Made by a program: the position numbers and the translations under genes
In this document: positions 8,701 to 12,519 of the stretch, piece after piece
Position numbering within the stretch: position 1 is the first letter of the stretch
Layout: each line of letters opens with the position of its first letter
Notes under the pieces: generated by a model
What the model saw: only the letters and a program-made list of their open reading frames with translations
Told to the model about the DNA's origin: nothing
Database searches by the model: none
Assembly (NCBI GenBank): GCA_046542305.1
Contig: JBKHBQ010000100.1
Coordinates: 1-12,519, forward strand
Origin: JBKHBQ01 sp046542305
GTDB taxonomy: Bacteria > Bacteroidota > Bacteroidia > Bacteroidales > 4484-276
Length of the DNA: 12,519 nucleotides
Direction of reading: 5' to 3'

Positions 8701-9251
8701 ATATTCTGAATGCCGTCGAGGATGTCGGTTTCTTTTCTTTCGGTGCCGTTGTTTTCCAGTTCCGCCCGTTTAACGATTCCATATTTTTCAGAAAACTGCC
8801 ACGAATACCTGAAGATCAGTTTCAGGTCGCCGTTGATTTCTTCGAAGATGATTTTGTTTCCCGCGAAGTTCTTGTAAAGATTTCTCCGGATTCTATAAAC
8901 CCCCTGGTATTTTGATGAGAAGGGTTCCCAAAGGTACAGGCGTTCGTTCATTCTGACCCGGAGCAGTGTTTTGCTGCCTGTGAACTCTGCAGATGCAGCG
9001 ATTTTATCTTCGGTATAATAAGGGAACAGGGCGCTGTTTTCGTCCTTTCTGCCGGCGGTGAGTCCTCCGGTGGAAGAAATAAACAGCCAGTGGTCGTCGT
9101 GGCTTACCAGGCTGATGAAAAAGGGTGGCATCAGATCGTAGCCGGAGATGCGGTAAAATTTCTCACCCGAGAGGTTTACGTAGCCGCCATCAATTTTTTC
9201 GTTGCGTTGCCTGAAAGGTGTATCGCCGATGTGGATCTTCGGTACTGTCAT
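5787..9251 (-). CDS. Probable beta-1,3-glucan phosphorylase (GH94 clan, GH149/GH161-like)
   Basis: A very large (1154 residues) soluble protein with no signal peptide, so it is cytoplasmic. The N-terminal 330 residues are strand-rich, as in the beta-sandwich of GH94-type phosphorylases. A helical barrel follows, with EGNWRDIFQNWEAL (468-481), GYWGDHQ (530-536) and TQRPEWNDANNALVGNG (648-664). D655 in the WND motif is the likely general acid, as in the 'DWNDG' of cellobiose phosphorylase. SHTPAHRGAQQPGMTGQVKED (1015-1035) looks like the phosphate-site region with a Thr-Gly, and the last 100 residues form a strand-rich cap. GH94 enzymes are about 800 residues; GH149 and GH161 beta-1,3-glucan phosphorylases are about 1100 or more, so length and the WNDANN motif favour those. 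The reaction would be beta-1,3-glucan plus phosphate giving glucose 1-phosphate. It is third in the operon, 3 bases after the GH3 stop. Family assignment is from memory of motifs; the exact GH family is uncertain. Confidence 0.65.
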   Translation of the reverse strand: MTVPKIHIGDTPFRQRNEKIDGGYVNLSGEKFYRISGYDLMPPFFISLVSHDDHWLFISSTGGLTAGRKDENSALFPYYTEDKIAASAEFTGSKTLLRVRMNERLYLWEPFSSKYQGVYRIRRNLYKNFAGNKIIFEEINGDLKLIFRYSWQFSEKYGIVKRAELENNGTERKETDILDGIQNILPYGVGAALQNETSNLVNAYKKNELHEASGLGIFTLSAMIVDKAEPAEALKATTVWSAGLPADIHLLSSLQLDRFRHGEELDSETEKKAEPGAYFIKTHLSVEAGKMTGWYIAAEVNQDQADTVHLINRIEGNRQQLVHDLESDILHGTQSLLKLAAKADGLQLTADKTGTGRHYANVLFNIMRGGVFEDGYLIRTRDLEYFAEHTNPQILTTRTTFFASLDESTLHADLIEKALKSNDPDLIRICYEYLPLSFSRRHGDPSRPWNKFSIRIRNQEGERLRHYEGNWRDIFQNWEALAISFPGFINSFITRFVNASTIDGYNPYRITGEGIDWEVIEPDNPWSFIGYWGDHQIIYLLKLMELAENFYPGKFRNLLPAPVFVYANVPYRIRSYADIVNDPKSTIHYDEQEEREISRRTGKLGTDGKLVLDAGGNIIRASLTEKILVTLLTKLYNFIPQAGIWLNTQRPEWNDANNALVGNGTSMVTLYYMRRFIGFCLNLFNDKVPEISLHEPVAILMKEISTLFDNNKSMLEKDISGADRKHITDRLGKAGEQYRRQAYAGFDGRLVSINIRELRNFLKTSLEWIDHSVRSSKRPDGLYHAYNLIEITDHEISVTHLYEMLEGQVAALSSGLPDPAEALEILDTLKAGPMYRPEQYSYMLYPDRNLPGFLEKNQIPETFVEQSDLAKTMLRNGNTSILNRDENGNYHFNSGFKNAADLKAALNALRETDYAAMVKNEYRAFLDAFEEVFNHRAFTGRSGTFFGYEGLGSIYWHMVSKLLLAVQENIYHAVDSGADRRITGRLIDHYYEIRAGIGINKSPGLYGSFPTDPYSHTPAHRGAQQPGMTGQVKEDIINRWAELGVRVQAGQLSFEPAFLNESEFLRQPQEFSYFDEYGNLQNLKLNSGELAFTFNRVPVIYAKSKDKAIEVVFTNGKSLRIAGNILDAELSGQVFSGAQSIRQITAGVDFSQAI

Positions 9252-9254
9252 GTG

Positions 9255-11084
9255 TTAGTCGTTTGAATAATTCAAGCCGTAGCCGTATTCATAGAGCGGC
9301 CCGATGGTTTTGTCCCAGAAGTTCGGACCATAATTGCCGGTGAAATCGCTTGCCGATTCGGGCCAGGTGTGCGGCAGCTTACCCGAGAAGTCGAAATCGC
9401 CAAAAAGCACCTCAGCAACGCCGTCACCCTCCGATCCGGGAAGCCAAGCGGCTACAAAAGCATCTGATTGGCGGATTTGTTCGGTAACCACCAGTGGCCT
9501 GCCGGAGATCAAAACTACGATAACTGCCGGAACTTTCCCTGCATAGTTGCGGATATGTGCCTGATGTTCTTCAGTCAGGGTGAGGGAACAACTGCTTCTT
9601 ATGTCGCCGATATCCCCGAAAAATTCGGCATAAGGCCTTTCGCCCACCACGATAATGGCGGCCCCGGCATCATAATGGTTCCCTGTGCCTGAAGTGTCGT
9701 AAACCACTTCGCCCCCTGCAAATTTCCTGATGCCGTCAAGGATGGTGGTAGCTCCGGCATAGGTGGTATCTACGCCCTGCCATCTGATGGTCCAGCCGCC
9801 GGATTGCAGTCCTGCATTATCGGCGTGTTTGCCCACCACCACAATTTTTTCCAGATCTTTGTCGAGCGGCAGGGCCCGGTTTTCGTTTTTAAGCAGCACC
9901 AGCGATTCGCGGACGGCCTGACGAGCCACTGCACGGTGTTCGGGGCTGCCGATCTTTTTAATAAGTTCCGGCTCGGGGAATGGATGTTCGAAGAGCCCGA
10001 GCCTGAATTTTTGCCGCAGAATCCGCCTCACGGCATCATCCACCCGTGCCATTGACACTTCCCCGCTGTCGATGCCCTGCTTCAGCCCTTTTTGAAAACC
10101 CGGCATATCGCCGTTTACGGCCATCACCATATCGATGCCTGCATTGATCACATCATTGCCGCCAAAGCGTGAATATCCGCGCCAGTCGGTGAGCACGATG
10201 CCGTGGAAGCCCATGCTGTTTTTCAGCGTGTCGGTAATGAGCGGCTTGTGGGCGTGCATGGAAATGCCAGCCATGGTATTGAACGATACCATCACCGCCC
10301 CGATGCCATTTTGTATAGCGCTGCGGTAGGGTGGTAGCAAACGGTCATGCACTTCCTTCGCGGTGAGGCTGGTTTCGCCGCCTTCGATGCCATGGTCGGT
10401 GGCTCCGTCGCCGACATAATGTTTGGCTGTGGCCAACACGGTGGCGGGATCATCAAGGTTTCCCTGATGACCTTTCACGGAGGCGGCGGTCAACTCCTGT
10501 GTGAGCTCCGTGCTTTCGGCAAAGGCTTCGTAAACGCGACCCCATTTTTCGTTGTACGGAATGGCCACGCAGGGCGAAAAGGTCCAGTTCAGGCCGGTGG
10601 CCTGCGTTTCCAGCGCCGTGATGGCGGCGGCTTTTTGCACCAGGTCTGCGTTGCGGCTTGCACCCAGCCCGATGTTGTGCGGGAAAATGGTGGCACCGTC
10701 GTAGGTATTCTGACCATGCACGGCATCCACGCCGAAAAGCAGCGGAATCCGGAGCCTCGACTGAAGGGCCAGCTTCTGGAAATCGCTGAATTTTTTCTGC
10801 CACCCCGCCGCATCTTCACCGGGCACGGGGCCGTCGGTGTGGATAATGGAGCCGATGCGGCCCAAGGTAATATCTTCGTCGGTGAATTCGTCGAAATGCC
10901 TGACCTGGGTCATCTGCCCGATTTTTTCCTCAAGCGTCATTTGCGAAAGCAGGGCTTCCACTTTCCTTTCAATTTCCTGCTTCCGGGCCTCTTCTGTTGA
11001 TTCAGGCCCGGTGCACGACCTGAAAAGAAATGCCACAAAAAGGGAGAGGATGAGGATGATCGCCGGCCACAAGCCTCTTTTCAT
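9255..11084 (-). CDS. GH3 beta-glucosidase / exo-beta-glucanase, probable lipoprotein
   Basis: A 609-residue glycoside hydrolase family 3 enzyme, close in length and layout to barley ExoI-type exo-glucanases. It removes glucose from the non-reducing end of beta-glucans or oligosaccharides. The N-terminal barrel (about 45-365) includes GVDAVHGQ (118-125), AKHYVGDG (220-227) and the nucleophile D300 in GIVLTDWRGY. The second domain (about 390-605) includes the likely acid/base E487 in VGERPYAEFFGD. PHTWPES (571-577) and LYEYGYGLNY (597-606) are typical GH3 ends. Residues 1-23 are a basic start plus a hydrophobic run ending in LFRSC, so C24 may be lipidated, though Arg at -2 is unusual for a lipobox. 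I start at ATG 11084, not TTG 11117, because this gives the clean signal sequence and lies one base after the GH16 stop (TAA-T-ATG), implying translational coupling. Expected location: periplasm or outer-membrane face. Confidence 0.88.
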   Translation of the reverse strand: MKRGLWPAIILILSLFVAFLFRSCTGPESTEEARKQEIERKVEALLSQMTLEEKIGQMTQVRHFDEFTDEDITLGRIGSIIHTDGPVPGEDAAGWQKKFSDFQKLALQSRLRIPLLFGVDAVHGQNTYDGATIFPHNIGLGASRNADLVQKAAAITALETQATGLNWTFSPCVAIPYNEKWGRVYEAFAESTELTQELTAASVKGHQGNLDDPATVLATAKHYVGDGATDHGIEGGETSLTAKEVHDRLLPPYRSAIQNGIGAVMVSFNTMAGISMHAHKPLITDTLKNSMGFHGIVLTDWRGYSRFGGNDVINAGIDMVMAVNGDMPGFQKGLKQGIDSGEVSMARVDDAVRRILRQKFRLGLFEHPFPEPELIKKIGSPEHRAVARQAVRESLVLLKNENRALPLDKDLEKIVVVGKHADNAGLQSGGWTIRWQGVDTTYAGATTILDGIRKFAGGEVVYDTSGTGNHYDAGAAIIVVGERPYAEFFGDIGDIRSSCSLTLTEEHQAHIRNYAGKVPAVIVVLISGRPLVVTEQIRQSDAFVAAWLPGSEGDGVAEVLFGDFDFSGKLPHTWPESASDFTGNYGPNFWDKTIGPLYEYGYGLNYSND

Positions 11085-11085
11085 A

Positions 11086-12357
11086 TTATTTGCGCTGATA
11101 TACCCTGACATAATCAATGACCATTTTTTGCGAGGTTACGGTTTCATCCATGCCCATGGCGCCGCCCCAGCCTCCGCCCATAGCCAGGTTGAGGATGATG
11201 TTGTGCGGATCGTCGAATGGCCACGAAAGCTCGGAGCTGTTGTCTTCGTAAGTAAAATAGTGGATGCCGTCCACGAAGGCCTTGATATACTCCGGCGTCC
11301 ATTCTACGGCGTATGTATGATACTCGTTGTTCATGTTTTTTACCGGGATGGTGGCCGTGGGCTGGTTCCCGAGTTTAAAATAGTATGCGCCGCTGTGTGC
11401 AGAAGCATGGGCGATGCCGTTTCCGGTTTCGTTATCCATTTCATAGCCCACGCTTTCCAGGATGTCGATCTCGCCGCAGTATGGCCACGACAGCTCATCG
11501 ATGTAGCTGTCGCCCAGCGTCCATCCTGCCGCCCAGTTACCTTTCCCGGCTGGCACCTTTGCACGGAATTCAATCTTCCCATAGAGGAAACTCACTTTTT
11601 CGCGGGTGGTGAGCCTCGCCGAAGTCCACGGTTGTTCTAAATCGCCCTTTCGGGCTTCGATGATCAGGTTCCCGTTTTCGATGCGTGCGTTTTCGGGCCT
11701 GTTGTCGGTATACAACTGAAGTTCATGATTGCCCCAGCCCCAGTTGCCGAAATCGAATGTCCATTTGGTGGTGTCCACTTCCGGTCCGTCGAATTCGTCG
11801 GCCCAGGCAATTTCCCATTCTTCGCCACGGGTTTGCTGGGTAAGCGTCTTCGGAGTTTTCCGGTGCGGTTTCAGCAGGGTGAACTTCTGATGATCGATAC
11901 TGACAGCTCCGTTGAAATGTATTTTCATCTTATGAAGACCAGCATTTAGCGGACTGCCGGTTTTTGCCACGGTGACGAAACCGGAAGCGCCGGGTTCAGG
12001 CGTCATATTGCCGGTGATGTTGTAGGTGCGGTTGTCCTTGTTGTCGTAATAATCCTCTACCCAAAGCACCATACTGCCGGGATTACCGGCCGAAATCCTG
12101 ACCTCCGTAAGGTAGCGGCCCGCCCGTGGCACTTTCACATCCAATGCAATCCAACCGGCGGAATCTGTATGCACGTATTCACCGGAATCTTCAAATGGTT
12201 TCACTGCGAAGTCCCCTGAAGCCGATGTCAGGTTTTCGGCCTCGATGATCACCTCCTGTTTCCGTTGGGCTGCCGTTTCTTCCGGAATCATTAATGCAAT
12301 CATCAACAGGACGACCGATAAATGCAGGATGATGCGTATGCTGTTGTTTTTTTTCAT
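11086..12357 (-). CDS. Secreted GH16 endo-beta-1,3-glucanase (laminarinase) with CBM6-like domain
   Basis: A 423-residue exported enzyme. Residues 1-31 are a Sec signal peptide (basic start, hydrophobic 9-24, cleavage probably near AAQ, 29-31). Residues about 35-163 form a CBM6-like beta-sandwich: it opens with VIIEAENLTSASG (36-48), carries WIALDVKVPRAGRY (69-82) and ends in SIDHQKFTLLKP. After a short polar linker, the GH16 domain covers about 181-423. The catalytic signature is GEIDILE (295-301) with nucleophile E296, D298 and acid/base E301, preceded by SWPYC; this beta-bulge form is typical of laminarinase-like GH16. WDEF-like AWADEFDG (184-191) and LNLAMGGGWGG (389-399) are conserved domain blocks. 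Lichenase or other beta-glucan specificity is possible. No C-terminal type IX sorting domain is seen. The start is ATG 12357; the frame is open to GTG 12384, but that would put extra residues ahead of the signal peptide. It is first of three coupled genes. Confidence 0.88.
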   Translation of the reverse strand: MKKNNSIRIILHLSVVLLMIALMIPEETAAQRKQEVIIEAENLTSASGDFAVKPFEDSGEYVHTDSAGWIALDVKVPRAGRYLTEVRISAGNPGSMVLWVEDYYDNKDNRTYNITGNMTPEPGASGFVTVAKTGSPLNAGLHKMKIHFNGAVSIDHQKFTLLKPHRKTPKTLTQQTRGEEWEIAWADEFDGPEVDTTKWTFDFGNWGWGNHELQLYTDNRPENARIENGNLIIEARKGDLEQPWTSARLTTREKVSFLYGKIEFRAKVPAGKGNWAAGWTLGDSYIDELSWPYCGEIDILESVGYEMDNETGNGIAHASAHSGAYYFKLGNQPTATIPVKNMNNEYHTYAVEWTPEYIKAFVDGIHYFTYEDNSSELSWPFDDPHNIILNLAMGGGWGGAMGMDETVTSQKMVIDYVRVYQRK

Positions 12358-12442
12358 CAATAATTGTTTTGGTCTGGTTAGCACTATATTGATTTTTCTT
12401 ATGAACCTGTGTTAGAAATAAATAACCGTTTAATCAAAAACT

Positions 12443-12519
12443 TTAACCTGAAAATGAAAAACTTTGTACTGGGTTCCATCCTTCAGGCGTGATCACCGGA
12501 AGTACATGATCAGCCGGTG
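12443..12519 (-). CDS. Possible 3' end of an upstream gene (partial)
   Basis: On the minus strand a frame open from the window edge ends with TAA at 12443-12445; its last residues read PADHVLPVITPEGWNPVQSF followed by SFSG. Codon composition resembles the neighbouring genes, and the change to A/T-rich DNA falls near its stop, as expected at a gene end. It would leave 85 bases before the GH16 start, so it could be the preceding gene of the same locus. With about 25 codons visible no family can be named, and a chance open frame is possible. Confidence 0.3.
   Translation of the reverse strand, partial: PADHVLPVITPEGWNPVQSFSFSG

Noticed and set aside
10347..11640. Long plus-strand frames (217 and 267 codons) opposite GH3 and GH16
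   Set aside because: The minus strand carries intact GH3 and GH16 catalytic motifs across these positions; the plus-strand translations are shadows.
2469..12518. 12-base direct repeat tgatcagccggt at 2469-2480 and 12507-12518
   Set aside because: Only two copies, one intergenic and one possibly coding, with different flanks; no sign of a mobile element or dispersed repeat family.
12494..12519. Inverted repeat caccgg/ccggtg at the right edge
   Set aside because: The stem is six pairs with a 14-base loop and no T-run, and it lies within the possible gene end; chance occurrence is likely.
1..12519. CRISPR arrays, tRNA or rRNA genes, transposases, phage genes
   Set aside because: Reading through both strands showed no regularly spaced repeats, tRNA-like or rRNA-like segments, or transposase or integrase motifs.

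Overview
The window looks like a piece of a Bacteroidota chromosome, probably an environmental polysaccharide degrader. Four things suggest this: most genes lack a clear Shine-Dalgarno sequence, the starts sit in A/T-rich leaders, there is a TAnnTTTG-like promoter element near the left end, and the right half is a glycan-degradation operon of the kind found in Bacteroidota polysaccharide utilisation loci. The lineage is an inference; no rRNA or other phylogenetic marker is present.

Left part (about 1-3123, plus strand): four short, separately spaced genes. They encode a STAS/SEC14 (SpoIIAA-like) domain protein, an OsmC-family peroxidase-like protein, a membrane-anchored alpha/beta hydrolase and a YhbS-like GNAT acetyltransferase. 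They look like housekeeping or stress genes rather than one pathway. The 313-base gap between the OsmC and hydrolase genes holds only a doubtful 50-codon frame.

Middle (3134-5770): a minus-strand gene encodes a PreA-like dihydropyrimidine dehydrogenase subunit with two 4Fe-4S clusters, but no PreT partner is in view. It is divergent from a plus-strand GldA-type, Zn-dependent glycerol dehydrogenase. The 282-base divergent region between them carries several complementary copies of one short motif that can form alternative hairpins.

Right part (5787-12357, minus strand, transcribed right to left): a tightly coupled three-gene operon. It encodes a secreted GH16 endo-glucanase with an N-terminal CBM6-like domain, a GH3 beta-glucosidase that is probably a lipoprotein, and a 1154-residue cytoplasmic enzyme. 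I read the last as a GH94-clan beta-1,3-glucan phosphorylase of the GH149/GH161 type. Together they suggest laminarin (beta-1,3-glucan) use: GH16 cuts the polymer outside the cytoplasm, GH3 trims oligosaccharides, and the phosphorylase converts imported oligosaccharides to glucose 1-phosphate, saving ATP. No transporter, SusC/SusD pair or regulator lies inside the window. A possible gene end at the extreme right edge hints that the operon continues upstream.

The most interesting objects are the large phosphorylase and its operon, the orphan PreA with altered active-site and cluster motifs, and the structured divergent intergenic region.
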